Below, piece by piece: positions 35,565-45,365 of a stretch of 64,000 nt of DNA. A program made the position numbers and the translations under genes. Source of the stretch: Flavobacterium sp. UMI-01 (GTDB taxonomy: Bacteria; Bacteroidota; Bacteroidia; Flavobacteriales; Flavobacteriaceae); assembly GCF_019656315.1 (NCBI RefSeq), contig NZ_BPLU01000012.1, positions 33,911 to 97,910 of the forward strand, given 5' to 3'. Numbering within the stretch: the first letter of the stretch is position 1; each line of letters begins with the position of its first letter. Below the pieces are notes generated by a model, which saw only the letters and a list, made by a program, of their open reading frames with translations, was not told the DNA's origin and did no database searches.

Positions 35565-36666
35565 TTATTCGTCTTCTTCTTTTTGTCCCATCATCATTAA
35601 ATAGGCTTTTAAAAATTCATCAATTTCACCATTCATTACAGCATCCACATTGCTAGATTCATAACCCGTACGAACATCTTTCACAAGTTTATAAGGTTGC
35701 ATCACATAATTTCGAATTTGTGAACCCCATTCAATTTTCATTTTACCTGCTTCAATATCATTGCGTTGTTCTTGTTGTTTTTTTAATTCGATTTCGTACA
35801 ATTGCGAACGCAACATTTGCATGGCTCTTGTGCGGTTATCGTGTTGAGAACGTGTTTCTGAACATTGAATTTGGATTCCTGAGGGTTTGTGAACCAATTG
35901 AACTTTAGTTTCCACTTTGTTCACATTTTGACCACCAGCGCCACTGGAACGTGCAGTGGTAATTTCAATATCTGCAGGATTGATTTCGATTTCAATAGTA
36001 TCATCTACTAAAGGGTAAACATAAACAGAAACAAAAGACGTGTGTCTTTTCGCATTGCTGTCGAAGGGAGAAATACGCACCAATCGATGGACACCATTTT
36101 CTCCTTTTAGATAACCAAAAGCAAAGTCTCCTTCAATTTCTAGTGTAACAGTTTTAATTCCAGCTACATCACCTTCTTGGTAGTTAAGCTCGCGTATTTT
36201 GTAGCCTGATTTTTCTGCCCACATCATGTACATACGCATCAACATCGAGGCCCAATCACAACTTTCGGTACCACCAGCTCCTGCGGTAATTTGCAATACA
36301 GCACTTAACGCATCACCTTCGTCAGAAAGCATGTTCTTAAACTCAATAGATTCAATATGGTGTTCTGTTTTGCTATATTGCTCATCGAGCTCCTCTACAG
36401 AGAGTTCGCCTTCTTTATAAAATTCGTAAGCCAGTTGCAATTCGTCGGATAACGAAACGGCTTTATTGTAATCGTCAATCCACTTCTTTTTAGATCTTAG
36501 ATTTTTCACAATAAGTTCCGCTTCTTTGGCGTTATTCCAGAAATCAGGAGCAAAAGTTTTTTCTTCTTCGTTAGCAATTTCGATTAATTTAGCATCAACG
36601 TCAAAGATACCTCCTCAACGCACCAAGGCGCTCCACAATACCTTTAATTTGTTCGGTAGTTGTCAT
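35565..36666 (-). CDS. prfB: peptide chain release factor 2, with programmed +1 frameshift
   Basis: RF2 terminates translation at UAA and UGA. The gene has two parts. Codons 1-21 run from the ATG at 36666 to CTT at 36604, then an in-frame UGA (36603-36601) interrupts. Skipping one T (36603) continues in the +1 frame with GAC and 345 further residues, for 366 in all. The site reads AGGAGG-TAT-CTT-TGA-C, matching the classical E. coli RF2 autoregulatory signal. The SPF codon-recognition motif is at 199-201 and the catalytic GGQ at 244-246. A gene call limited to 35565-36509 loses the N-terminal domain. Confidence 0.96.
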
Positions 36667-36687
36667 AAAATTTGTAATTTTGTTGCG

Positions 36688-36695
36688 CAAAAATA
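36688..36695 (-). promoter_or_regulatory. -7 element (TATTTTTG) for prfB
   Basis: On the minus strand TATTTTTGCGC lies 21 nt before the ATG at 36666, supporting that start for the frameshifted gene. Confidence 0.55.
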
Positions 36696-36753
36696 GAAAA
36701 ATTTTGTGAAGGGACAAGTTGCTTCTTGTTCGTATTATATTATAAAATAAAGA

Positions 36754-37779
36754 ATGGAAATAAATCTTGTTAGTGACACTGTTACTAAGCCCAGTTTCGA
36801 AATGCTAGAGTGTATGTTTAACGCTCAAGTAGGGGATGATGTTTATAAGCAAGACCCTACTGTGAAAGAATTAGAAGCTACTGTTGCTCAAATATTTGGA
36901 ATGGAATCTGGGTTGTTTTTTCCGTCTGGAACAATGGCCAATCAAACTGCAATAAAACTTCATACACAACCTGGTGAGCAAATTATAGCTGATAAAAGTT
37001 CACACGTTTATTTATATGAAGGTGGTGGTGCTTCTTTTAATAGTGGCGTTTCTTTTTCTTTGATTGACGGTGAAAGAGGCTTGATAACCGCTGACCAAGT
37101 TGCTCAATCCATCAATGATCCTGAATTTTATCACAGCGCATTGACTAGTTTGGTCTGCGTAGAGAATACTACTAATAAAGGGGGTGGAGCTTGTTATGAA
37201 TTGGAAGAATTGCAAAAAATAAAAGCGGTTTGTGATGCGCATCAGTTGAAATTCCATTTGGATGGTGCTCGAATTTGGAATGCATTGATGGCCAAAAAGC
37301 AAAATCCAAAAATGTTTGGGCAATTGTTTGACACCATATCCGTTTGTTTATCTAAAGGATTAGGAGCTCCGATAGGTTCCGTCTTATTGGCAGATAAAGC
37401 TAGCATAGCACGTGCTGTACGTATTAGAAAAATTTTGGGAGGTGGTATGCGCCAAGTAGGTTATTTAGCAGCAGCTGGATTATTTGCACTCGAAAACAAC
37501 ATTTCGAAATTACCCGAAGACCATCGAAGAGCAAGAGAAATTGCACAGGCATTGCGCAAAACGCATTGGGTGGATACGATTGCACCCGTAGAAACTAATA
37601 TTGTCATTTTTACAGTGAAACCGCAGTATAATGAAAAACTAATTATAGAAAAATTAAAAAGTAAAAATATTGCCATTAGTGCGATGGGACAAGGAAAGTT
37701 ACGTGTGGTAACTCATTTGGATTATCGTGAAGTAATGCACGGGTATGTTTTGGAAGCCATAGGCAAATTAGAGTTGTAA
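36754..37779 (+). CDS. ltaE: threonine aldolase (beta-eliminating lyase / GntG family)
   Basis: A PLP-dependent fold-type I enzyme that cleaves L-(allo-)threonine to glycine and acetaldehyde. VSDTVTKPS and GDDVYKQDPTV open the protein, FFPSGTMANQTA binds the PLP phosphate, HLDGARIWNA has the ring-stacking aspartate and SVCLSKGLGAPIGS contains the Schiff-base lysine (near 207). At 341 residues the length is right. Substrate preference (low-specificity versus L-allo) cannot be read from sequence. It is a single-gene unit followed by a Flavo-1-like element. Confidence 0.9.
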   Translation: MEINLVSDTVTKPSFEMLECMFNAQVGDDVYKQDPTVKELEATVAQIFGMESGLFFPSGTMANQTAIKLHTQPGEQIIADKSSHVYLYEGGGASFNSGVSFSLIDGERGLITADQVAQSINDPEFYHSALTSLVCVENTTNKGGGACYELEELQKIKAVCDAHQLKFHLDGARIWNALMAKKQNPKMFGQLFDTISVCLSKGLGAPIGSVLLADKASIARAVRIRKILGGGMRQVGYLAAAGLFALENNISKLPEDHRRAREIAQALRKTHWVDTIAPVETNIVIFTVKPQYNEKLIIEKLKSKNIAISAMGQGKLRVVTHLDYREVMHGYVLEAIGKLEL

Positions 37780-37840
37780 ATTGTAGATTTAGGGAAAGGG
37801 TTTAACAGGTTTATAAAAATCATTTTGTGTCCCAAATCCC

Positions 37841-37913
37841 TAGCCCAGATAGCAGTGGAAATCCTTTTACTAAGGCGTTTTAGCCTTAGTAAAAGATTGA
37901 AACGAATAGCTGG
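37841..37913 (+). ncRNA. Flavo-1-like RNA element, copy 4
   Basis: AGCCCAGATAGCAGTGGAAA, then the strong hairpin TCCTTTTACTAAGGC-GTTT-TAGCCTTAGTAAAAGA, then TTGAAACGAATAGCTGG. This is the best-formed copy, with a 13-bp central stem. It lies 60 bp after the aldolase stop and could be its 3' end or an independent RNA. Confidence 0.6.
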
Positions 37914-37923
37914 AAAAAGCTCC

Positions 37924-37954
37924 AAAAAAAAACTCCAGCATGTACGCTAGAGTT
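37924..37954 (-). terminator. rho-independent terminator of the YebC-family gene
   Basis: On the minus strand AACTCTAGC pairs with GCTGGAGTT (8 of 9) across a 6-nt loop and runs into T9, 26 bp after the stop. Confidence 0.85.
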
Positions 37955-37979
37955 TTCTGGTTTCAAATGGAGCGAAATT

Positions 37980-38693
37980 TTAAGCTTCTTCCATGGTATG
38001 ATATACGTTCATCACATCATCGTCTTCTTCAATTTTTTCAATCAATTTTTCAACATCGGCCATTTCAGCTTCGGTTAATTTTTTAGTGATTTGAGGAATT
38101 CTTTCAAATCCGGATGACAATATTTCGATGTTACGGTTTTCTAATTCTTTTTGAATAGTACCAAAACTGTTAAAAGGGGCGTAGATTAAGATTCCGTCTT
38201 CGTCTTCGAACACTTCTTCTGCTCCAAAATCAATTAATTCTAATTCCAGTTCTTCTGGATCAATACCGTCTTTTGGAATTCTGAAATTACAAGTATGGTC
38301 AAACATAAATTCTACCGAACCTTGAGTTCCTAATGTTCCATTGCATTTGTTGAAATAGCTTCTTACATTAGCAACGGTTCTATTATTATTGTCGGTGGCC
38401 GTTTCAATCAATAAGGCAATTCCATGAGGTGCATAACCTTCAAAAAGTACTTCTTTATAGTTTGCAGTATCTTTTTCGGTTGCTTTTTTGATGGCGCGTT
38501 CTACGTTTTCTTTAGGCATGTTGGCTGCCTTAGCATTTTGGATTACTGCTCGCAATCTAGAATTGGCATCAGGATTAGGACCACCTTCCTTAACTGCCAT
38601 AACGATATCTTTTCCGATACGAGTAAACGCTTTGGCCATGGCTGACCAACGTTTCATTTTTCTTCCTTTTCTAAATTCAAATGCTCTTCCCAT
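37980..38693 (-). CDS. YebC/PmpR (TACO1) family protein
   Basis: A three-domain protein of the YebC family, long annotated as a transcriptional regulator and more recently linked to translation of proline-rich stretches. MGRAFEFRKGRKMKRWSAMA and ARIGKDI-type residues at the N-terminus, NPDANSRLRAVIQNAKAANMPK (about 39-60) and GYAPHGIALLIE are family markers; the C-terminus ends in acidic EEDDDVMNVYHTMEEA. At 237 residues it is full length. It is monocistronic, between its terminator and a 234-bp AT-rich gap that holds nothing clear apart from a short AGTCC/GGACT hairpin near gcvT. Confidence 0.94.
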   Translation of the reverse strand: MGRAFEFRKGRKMKRWSAMAKAFTRIGKDIVMAVKEGGPNPDANSRLRAVIQNAKAANMPKENVERAIKKATEKDTANYKEVLFEGYAPHGIALLIETATDNNNRTVANVRSYFNKCNGTLGTQGSVEFMFDHTCNFRIPKDGIDPEELELELIDFGAEEVFEDEDGILIYAPFNSFGTIQKELENRNIEILSSGFERIPQITKKLTEAEMADVEKLIEKIEEDDDVMNVYHTMEEA

Positions 38694-38927
38694 TTCTATT
38701 TTTGTTTTTTAACGAGTGCAAAAATACAATTATTCTGCAAGTTTTAAAATGATTTATTATTTGCGTGGTGTTTTGGAAAACAGATTAAAGAAATCAAATA
38801 AATTTTAAAATTCATCTTTTATTTCAACTATTTAAATGTCCTTCTTTTTTCTTAAATGATTTAAATAAAATCTTAGATGTTAAAAAAAGGAAAAATTCAA
38901 AGCAACTCAGTCCTTCAGGACTTTTCT

Positions 38928-40010
38928 TTACTTCTTATAAAATGGCAATTTCACCACTTTTGCTAATGCATCTTTTTTTCGGATGCGAATGTAAATTTCG
39001 CTATCAACGGCACTATTTTCGACAGTTACATAACCAAGACCAATTCCTTTATTTAAGGAAGGTGACATTGTTCCAGAAGTCACAATTCCGATAGGGCTAC
39101 CGTTGGCATCTACAATTTCGTAATCATGTCTAGGAATGGCACGTTCTTGCATTTCGAAACCAATTAATTTACGACTTACTCCTTGTTCTTTTTGTAATTT
39201 AAGATTAGCTGAATTGGTAAATTCTTTATTAAATTTGGTAATCCATCCTAAACCAGCTTCTATAGGAGAGGTAGTGTCGTTGATATCGTTTCCGTAAAGG
39301 CAAAACCCCATCTCTAAACGCAAGGTATCACGTGCAGCCAATCCAATAGGTTTGATACCAAATGCCGCTCCGGCTTCAAAAACATTATTCCAAATGGTTT
39401 CGACTTCTGAATTTTTACAATAAATCTCAAAACCTCCAGCTCCTGTATAACCCGTAGCCGAAATGATTACGTGTTCGATTCCAGCAAAATCTCCTACCAC
39501 AAAGTGATAATAAGCAATGGAAGCTAAATCAATAGACGATAAAGACTGCATGGCTTCGACGGCTTTGGGGCCTTGAATAGCCAAAAGAGAATAATCATCA
39601 GAAAGATTTTTCATTTCAACATCTAAATCGTTTTGACTCGATATCCATTCCCAATCTTTCTCTATATTAGAGGCATTAACGACTAATAAATATTGTTCGT
39701 CTTTGATTTTGTAAACCAATAAATCATCAACAATTCCTCCAGCTGTATTAGGCAAACAAGAATATTGCGCCCTACCATCGGTTAAAATAGCGGCATCATT
39801 TGAAGTTACTTTTTGAATTAAAGCTAATGCATTAGGTCCAGAAAGCAAAAATTCACCCATGTGAGAAACATCAAATACACCCACAGCAGTTCGCACTGTT
39901 TCGTGTTCTATATTGATTCCTTCGTAGGAAATAGGCATATTGTAACCTGCAAAGGGTAACATTTTGGCTCCTAAATTTTCATGGATATGCGTCAGTGCTG
40001 TATTTTTCAT
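38928..40010 (-). CDS. gcvT: aminomethyltransferase (glycine cleavage T protein)
   Basis: The T protein of the glycine cleavage system, passing the methylene group to tetrahydrofolate and releasing ammonia. [30 protein letters not shown] and [11 protein letters not shown] with the folate-binding glutamate are present; the catalytic aspartate lies in FDVSHMGE's neighbourhood (near 96-100 in the E. coli enzyme). [19 protein letters not shown] near 230 and [19 protein letters not shown] in the C-terminal OB-like domain complete the family. At 360 residues it is full length. It stands apart from gcvH and gcvP, as is usual in Flavobacteriia. Confidence 0.96.
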   Translation of the reverse strand: MKNTALTHIHENLGAKMLPFAGYNMPISYEGINIEHETVRTAVGVFDVSHMGEFLLSGPNALALIQKVTSNDAAILTDGRAQYSCLPNTAGGIVDDLLVYKIKDEQYLLVVNASNIEKDWEWISSQNDLDVEMKNLSDDYSLLAIQGPKAVEAMQSLSSIDLASIAYYHFVVGDFAGIEHVIISATGYTGAGGFEIYCKNSEVETIWNNVFEAGAAFGIKPIGLAARDTLRLEMGFCLYGNDINDTTSPIEAGLGWITKFNKEFTNSANLKLQKEQGVSRKLIGFEMQERAIPRHDYEIVDANGSPIGIVTSGTMSPSLNKGIGLGYVTVENSAVDSEIYIRIRKKDALAKVVKLPFYKK

Positions 40011-40144
40011 TGTTGTTTTTACTAAGTTTTTTTAAGGGAGCTAATTTATTGTTTTTTTAGGTAATAATTTTAGCAAAAAATAATTAATTGTTTTGTTATA
40101 TCTTTTTGTAATTATTCGTAATTTTAAGTAAAAGTTTACAAAAA

Positions 40145-40996
40145 ATGAAAGTACTTTTACCTATAGATAAGAACGAAATAGTAAGACGCTATAAACCAGT
40201 TTCTTTTGATACTCACAAGGGAATTCAAGGACATGCGATGATTATAGCGGGTAGTTATGGTAAAATTGGAGCCGCAGTCTTAGCAACTAAATCTTGTATC
40301 AAATCGGGATGCGGGCTAGTTACTGCATTTATTCCTAGATGTGGATACCACATTTTGCAATTGTCTAACCCAGAAGTCATGGTAGTAACCGATGATGTCG
40401 AAAAACGTGTTTCTAATATTGCTGTTGGTTTTCATCCCGATGCGATAGGATTAGGTCCTGGTTTAGGGATGTCACCGCAGACTCAAAAAGCCGTTATCCA
40501 TTTTTTAAGAAAACATTATTATCCTATGGTAATCGATGCCGACGGATTGAATATTTTAGCAAAAAATACAGAAGGTTTGTATTATTTAAAACCTAAAACC
40601 ATATTAACACCTCATTTAAAAGAACTAAAGCGGTTAATAGGGGAATGGTTAACTGAGGAAGAAAAATGGGAAAAAGCTATAGCCTTTTCGTTAAAATACA
40701 ATTTGATTATAGTTATGAAAGGCGCACCTACCTATATTATTGATGGTACAGATGTATATCAAAATTCAACTGGCAATGCCGCATTAGCTACAGCAGGGAG
40801 TGGTGATGTATTGACAGGAATCATTACAAGCCTATTAGCGCAGTCTTATACGCCTTTGAATGCCGCTATCATTGGGGTGTATTTACATGGTTTAACTGCT
40901 GATATTGCTCTGCCAGATATGGGAACCCAATCTTTTATCGCTTCGGATATTATTGCTTATTTAGGGAAAGCCTTTTTGAGTTTGGAAAAAGCATAG
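40145..40996 (+). CDS. nnrD: ADP/ATP-dependent NAD(P)H-hydrate dehydratase
   Basis: A ribokinase-fold enzyme that repairs hydrated NAD(P)[22 protein letters not shown] at the N-terminus, [10 protein letters not shown] near 100 and [23 protein letters not shown] near 220 are the nucleotide-binding signatures of the YjeF C-terminal domain. There is no epimerase (YjeF N) domain, so it is the dehydratase half only (283 residues); the epimerase must be elsewhere. It is upstream of guaC with 116 bp between them. Confidence 0.93.
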   Translation: MKVLLPIDKNEIVRRYKPVSFDTHKGIQGHAMIIAGSYGKIGAAVLATKSCIKSGCGLVTAFIPRCGYHILQLSNPEVMVVTDDVEKRVSNIAVGFHPDAIGLGPGLGMSPQTQKAVIHFLRKHYYPMVIDADGLNILAKNTEGLYYLKPKTILTPHLKELKRLIGEWLTEEEKWEKAIAFSLKYNLIIVMKGAPTYIIDGTDVYQNSTGNAALATAGSGDVLTGIITSLLAQSYTPLNAAIIGVYLHGLTADIALPDMGTQSFIASDIIAYLGKAFLSLEKA

Positions 40997-41082
40997 ATTC
41001 TGGATTTCATTTCTAACAATTATTGTTGATAAATAGCGAATTAGTTTTCGGTTGAGTTATTATTTTTTGGTTCCAAAAAAAG

Positions 41083-41090
41083 TAAATTTG
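41083..41090 (+). promoter_or_regulatory. -7 element (TAAATTTG) for guaC
   Basis: TAAATTTG lies 22 bp before the ATG at 41113 and supports that start over the GTG at 41104. Confidence 0.5.
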
Positions 41091-41112
41091 AGAGTAATCA
41101 AAAGTGAAAACG

Positions 41113-42153
41113 ATGAGAATAGAAACCGACCTCAAAATAGGATTTAAAGATGTTATGATAAGGCCCAAACGTTCAACGCTCAAAAGTAGAGCAGAGGTTA
41201 CCTTAGAACGCAATTTTAATTTTTTGCATAGTACTAAGAGTTGGACTGGCGTTCCCATTTTTGCCGCCAATATGGATACCGTAGGCACTTTTGAAATGGC
41301 AAAGGTTTTGGTACAACAAAAAATATTTACTGCCATCCATAAACATTATTCTGTAGCGGAATGGAGTACTTTTTTAAATGACATACCTCAGGAATGGTAT
41401 TCTTATATTGCCATAAGTACTGGAACAGGTAAAAAGGATGCCCAGAAAATGGCTCAAATCATACAAGCCCATCCGTTACTGCAATTTATCTGTATTGATG
41501 TTGCTAATGGATATTCTGAACATTTTGTAAATTTTTTGAAACAAATGCGACAAAATTATCCTGATAAAGTCATCATTGCAGGAAATGTGGTGACAGGTGA
41601 AATGGTCGAAGAATTATTACTAGCTGGTGCTGATATTATAAAAGTAGGTATTGGTCCAGGTTCAGTGTGCACTACAAGAGTGAAAACAGGGGTAGGTTAT
41701 CCCCAATTATCCGCTATAATTGAATGCGCGGATGCTGCTCATGGTTTAGGTGGCCATATCATAAGTGATGGAGGATGTACGACACCGGGTGATGTTGCAA
41801 AGGCCTTTGGTGCGGGCGCTGATTTTGTTATGCTCGGTGGTATGCTTGCGGGTCATGATGAAAGTGGAGGGGAATGGATTGAAGTTAATGGCAAACCCTA
41901 TAAACAGTTTTACGGAATGAGTTCAACTACTGCCATGAATAAACACGTAGGCGGTGTGGCAGAATATCGGGCGAGTGAAGGAAAAACAGTTAAAGTGCCT
42001 TACAAAGGAGGTGTTCTCCATACAATTTTAGATATATTGGGTGGCTTACGAAGTACCTGTACTTATGTAGGAGCTTCTCGTTTAAAGGAGTTAACGAAAA
42101 GGACCACTTTTATTCGTGTGAGTGAACAAGAAAATAAAATTTTTACCGAGTAA
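41113..42153 (+). CDS. guaC: GMP reductase
   Basis: Converts GMP to IMP with NADPH. The protein follows the E. coli GuaC pattern from the first residues ([20 protein letters not shown]), with the catalytic cysteine in [11 protein letters not shown] (near 186), [21 protein letters not shown] and the GMR-specific [12 protein letters not shown]. It lacks the CBS pair and C-terminal flap arginine of IMP dehydrogenase, which settles the choice. At 346 residues it is full length. Its stop codon overlaps the start of the next GNAT gene (TAATG). Confidence 0.95.
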   Translation: MRIETDLKIGFKDVMIRPKRSTLKSRAEVTLERNFNFLHSTKSWTGVPIFAANMDTVGTFEMAKVLVQQKIFTAIHKHYSVAEWSTFLNDIPQEWYSYIAISTGTGKKDAQKMAQIIQAHPLLQFICIDVANGYSEHFVNFLKQMRQNYPDKVIIAGNVVTGEMVEELLLAGADIIKVGIGPGSVCTTRVKTGVGYPQLSAIIECADAAHGLGGHIISDGGCTTPGDVAKAFGAGADFVMLGGMLAGHDESGGEWIEVNGKPYKQFYGMSSTTAMNKHVGGVAEYRASEGKTVKVPYKGGVLHTILDILGGLRSTCTYVGASRLKELTKRTTFIRVSEQENKIFTE

Positions 42154-42647
42154 TGATTGAAATTTTACCAGCTACTCCAAAAGATTTTCCAAGTATTCAA
42201 TTTATAGCACAGCAAACTTGGCCTGTGGCTTATGCATCAATTTTGTCTCAAGAACAGCTGTATTATATGTTGAATTTGTTTTATTCGGTGGAGCGAATGG
42301 TAGAAGATTTTGCTAAGGGACATCATTTTGCATTGGCTAAAGAAAAAAATGAAGCCATTGGTTTTGTTTCATTTGAGCATTTTATTTTGGATGAATCCCG
42401 TACAAAAATCCATAAATTATATGTTTTACCTAATCAACAGACAAAAGGAATAGGAAGGGCTTTGATTACATATGTTACACAATTAGCCATTGAAAATCAA
42501 ACTACAGCTGTTTTTTTGAATGTAAATAGAAACAATAAAGCAGTTGAATTTTACAAGAATAATGGTTTTGTAATCACTAAAGAAGAAAATATCTCTATTG
42601 GTGAAGGATATTGGATGGAAGATTATGTGATGGAGAAAAAAATCTAA
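42153..42647 (+). CDS. GNAT family N-acetyltransferase
   Basis: A 164-residue GNAT protein: HKLYVLPNQQTKGIGRALITY (about 88-108) includes the Q/RxxGxG/A acetyl-CoA loop, and FLNVNRNNKAVEFYKNNGF is the C-terminal alpha4-beta6 pattern. The substrate is unknown; the overall layout resembles small-molecule or N-terminal acetyltransferases. Its ATG overlaps the guaC stop codon, so it is translationally coupled to GMP reductase, though no metabolic link is evident. Confidence 0.9.
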   Translation: MIEILPATPKDFPSIQFIAQQTWPVAYASILSQEQLYYMLNLFYSVERMVEDFAKGHHFALAKEKNEAIGFVSFEHFILDESRTKIHKLYVLPNQQTKGIGRALITYVTQLAIENQTTAVFLNVNRNNKAVEFYKNNGFVITKEENISIGEGYWMEDYVMEKKI

Positions 42648-42674
42648 ACTTTTCTAAAACCTATTTTGCACTTT

Positions 42675-43244
42675 TTATTCGACAATAATCTGATGTGTAT
42701 GCAACAATCCTTTTAGTTCGTCTAATGAAAAAATTGCTTTTTTGAGTTTGGTTTTTTTAGGGTTAATGCTGTAATTTTTACTAGTGATAAAGTTGGTTTT
42801 ATTTGCAGTGGCATAATCAAATTCAGCACGGTATAAATTGCAGTTATCAAAAGTGACTGCTGTCAAATCTGCCTGCATAAAATCTACAGCGATTAAACTA
42901 CAATTTAAAAAATGGGTGTTTTTCATTTTCAACGCGTAAAATTTTGAAAAATCTAAAACACAATTTTTGAAATGTATTTCAAAAATAAGTTTGTCGCACA
43001 TCGCAAAATTGACATCTATAATTTGACAACCATTAAAATGTACGGTTCTAAAAGCAACATGATTGATTTTGGTACCATTAAAATTACAGTTATTAAAAGT
43101 ACAATCGATAAAGGTTACGGCTGTAAAACTGCAAACTGTAAAATCGCAATTAGTGAACACACAAGCCTCAAATTCTTTAAAGTTTAATTCTTCCTCGGCA
43201 AACCGTTGTTGGTTATAAGTAATATCGAGAAAATATTGAGGCAT
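42675..43244 (-). CDS. pentapeptide-repeat protein (Qnr-like fold)
   Basis: Tandem A(N/D)LxX-type pentapeptides with a Phe at the centre position: CVFTNCDFTVCSFTAVTF, DCTFNNCNF, then a second run NTHFLNCSLIAVDFMQADL. These coil into a right-handed quadrilateral beta helix. The two blocks separated by a short break resemble the Qnr/McbG family, which mimics DNA and protects gyrase, but similarity by eye is not enough to call resistance. Unusually many cysteines (about ten) occupy the repeats. The ATG of MPQYFLDI (43244) is preferred over one 33 bp upstream that adds a Lys-rich tail. Confidence 0.82.
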   Translation of the reverse strand: MPQYFLDITYNQQRFAEEELNFKEFEACVFTNCDFTVCSFTAVTFIDCTFNNCNFNGTKINHVAFRTVHFNGCQIIDVNFAMCDKLIFEIHFKNCVLDFSKFYALKMKNTHFLNCSLIAVDFMQADLTAVTFDNCNLYRAEFDYATANKTNFITSKNYSINPKKTKLKKAIFSLDELKGLLHTHQIIVE

Positions 43245-43417
43245 ATTTTTTTTTTTTGTAAAAGTAGCAAATAGCAAATGTTTTTTCCCTCTTTATTTTT
43301 GAAAAAAATAAGAATAGACTTTTTGCATCTTGTTGTAGTAACGACACTATTATAGCAATTTTGTATTAAACGAATTGGGTGTTCGAAAATAAATTTTAAG
43401 CTACTTACTGGGTAAAA

Positions 43418-43443
43418 AAAAACGTCCCTTACGAGACGTTTTT
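43418..43443. terminator. bidirectional terminator between the pentapeptide and OmpA-like genes
   Basis: AAAAACGTC pairs with GACGTTTTT (9 bp) around an 8-nt loop, flanked by A- and T-runs on both sides, 25 bp past the OmpA-like stop codon. Confidence 0.85.
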
Positions 43444-43467
43444 AATAATTTGAATAAGCTTGCTAAA

Positions 43468-44304
43468 TTATTTACCAGCTTGTTTTTTCATTTCTTTTTC
43501 AATCATATCGTAGAATTGATCAATTTTTGGTAATACTACGATACGTGTTCTACGGTTACGGGCTCTATTTTCAGCAGAGTCATTTGAAACCAAAGGTACG
43601 TAAGAACTTCTACCTGCAGCAACTAATTGCTCTGGTTTAACCCCTAATTGATTTGTTAAAACACGGATGATTGATGTAGAACGTTTTACACTTAAATCCC
43701 AGTTGTCAATCAAAATACCGTTTCCAATATAAGGAACGTTATCTGTATGTCCTTCCACCATGCATTCAAAGTCTGGTTTATCGTTTACTACTTTAGCTAC
43801 TTTGGCTAATACTCCTTTAGCTCTATCAGTTACTTCATAGCTGCCGCTTTTGAATAATAACTTATCAGCAATTGAGATATAAACCACTCCTTTTTCAACA
43901 TTGATTTCGATGTCTGGATCAGAGATTCCAACCGAACTTTTCAAGCTAGACACCAATGCAATAGTAACGCTATCTTTTCTAGTTAAAGCATCTTGTAATC
44001 TTGTGATTTTTAAATCTTTCTCTTTTAAGCTTTCTAACGATTTTTCTAAGTTTTCAGCTCCTTTTGAAGTTAACATTGTTAAGTTCTTAGAAGTGGTAAT
44101 CAAAGTTTCGTTGTGCTCTTTTAAACCTGCAACTGATGCTGCAAGACCTGCTTTTTCTTCAAGACAAGTGTTTAATTTTACGGTACAAGTATTTAATAAA
44201 TCTTGTGTTTCTTTGTTACGAGCTTCTAATTCTTGATATTTCTTTTTTGACACACAAGAGGCCAAAAGAGTTAGTACTGATAATGCTACTACGATTTTTT
44301 TCAT
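43468..44304 (-). CDS. OmpA-family lipoprotein
   Basis: A peptidoglycan-binding envelope lipoprotein. Signal II sequence MKKIVVALSVLTLLASC (Cys17) is followed by a coiled-coil region (about 25-110, with heptads LEARNKETQDLLNTC and LEKSLESLKEKDLKI), then a C-terminal OmpA domain (about 145-265) with GHTDNVPY and the peptidoglycan contact residues around NRARNRRTRI. It is analogous to Pal/MotB-type anchors, with the coiled coil as spacer. It is transcribed alone and ends at a bidirectional terminator. Confidence 0.92.
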   Translation of the reverse strand: MKKIVVALSVLTLLASCVSKKKYQELEARNKETQDLLNTCTVKLNTCLEEKAGLAASVAGLKEHNETLITTSKNLTMLTSKGAENLEKSLESLKEKDLKITRLQDALTRKDSVTIALVSSLKSSVGISDPDIEINVEKGVVYISIADKLLFKSGSYEVTDRAKGVLAKVAKVVNDKPDFECMVEGHTDNVPYIGNGILIDNWDLSVKRSTSIIRVLTNQLGVKPEQLVAAGRSSYVPLVSNDSAENRARNRRTRIVVLPKIDQFYDMIEKEMKKQAGK

Positions 44305-44378
44305 AAATTCATTAATTAGGTTTGGGTTACAAATTTAGTTTTTAATGTTTAAAATTGACTTATAAAATACTGTTAAAA

Positions 44379-45365
44379 TTAGTTAACAAATACCTTGCCA
44401 TTGTTAAGGTAGTACTGATAAACAATGGATTTTACTTTGTAGTAGTGAGGTGTTTGAAAACGACTTCTTTTTTTGTAATTACTTGAAAATGAAAGATAAA
44501 AACTAAAGTGGGCTTTTAAAATGGCCCAGCAATGTGTGCTTTTTCCTTGTGAAATAAATTTTAATCCAGCGATTCCATCAAGTATTAATCGGGTGAATAA
44601 AATAGGTAATAGACTTTTTTTGGGTAAGTTTTTTACTAACATGAATAATGAATTCCTAAAATTGAGATAGGTTTTTTTAGGGTTTGATTGGTCCAAAGTA
44701 GCACCACCTACATGATAAACAGTGGTGTTTGGATTGTATTTTATGGTGTGTTGGTGATTAATAACACGCCAACACAAATCGATTTCTTCTTGATGCGCAA
44801 AAAAATCATCATCAAAACCTTTTAACTCATGATAAACAGAAGAACGGATAAAAAAACAAGCTCCAGATGCCCAAAAAATGGAGGTTTCATCATCGTATTG
44901 CCCTTTATCTTCTTCGATAGTTTCAAAAATACGTCCACGACAATAAGGATAACCATATTTGTCTATAAAACCACCTCCAGCACCCGCATATTCAAATTTT
45001 TTTTTGTTTTTATAATCCAAAATTTTAGGCTGTACAATCGCAGTTTGAGGTTCATTGTTGAAATTGGAGATAATGGGTTGTAACCAATTTTCGGTAACTT
45101 CAATATCCGAATTGACCAAGGCATATATATCTGCTTGAATGTGTTGTAAGGCTTCATTGTATCCACGTGCAAAACCATAATTATGCTGGTTTACGACAAT
45201 ATGAACATCAGGAAAATTTGCTTTCAAAAAAGATACGGAATCATCCGTAGAGGCATTGTCGGCTACGTAAATTGTAGCTTCGGGGGAATAGTGTACAACA
45301 GAGGGTAAAAATTTTTTTAATAATTCAACGCCATTCCAATTGAGTATTACGACTGCTATTTTCAT
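44379..45365 (-). CDS. glycosyltransferase family 2
   Basis: A GT-A fold transferase: VILNWNGVELL at the N-terminus, ADNASTDDS, and the metal-binding LVNSDIEV (near 89-96) are classical. FFAHQEEIDLCWRV around 190 is the acceptor-side ED motif of rhamnosyl-type GT2 enzymes. The C-terminal third is basic and aromatic with one amphipathic membrane-associating stretch (LPKKSLLPILFTRLILDGI). The sugar is unknown; a cell-surface polysaccharide role is likely. It overlaps the upstream HsdR_N-like gene by 4 bp (ATGA), so the two are translationally coupled. Confidence 0.92.
   Translation of the reverse strand: MKIAVVILNWNGVELLKKFLPSVVHYSPEATIYVADNASTDDSVSFLKANFPDVHIVVNQHNYGFARGYNEALQHIQADIYALVNSDIEVTENWLQPIISNFNNEPQTAIVQPKILDYKNKKKFEYAGAGGGFIDKYGYPYCRGRIFETIEEDKGQYDDETSIFWASGACFFIRSSVYHELKGFDDDFFAHQEEIDLCWRVINHQHTIKYNPNTTVYHVGGATLDQSNPKKTYLNFRNSLFMLVKNLPKKSLLPILFTRLILDGIAGLKFISQGKSTHCWAILKAHFSFYLSFSSNYKKRSRFQTPHYYKVKSIVYQYYLNNGKVFVN

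Noticed and set aside
35565..36509. prfB as a 314-residue gene starting at 36509
   Set aside because: It lacks the RF2 N-terminal domain; the frameshift site and upstream codons 1-21 at 36666-36604 supply it.
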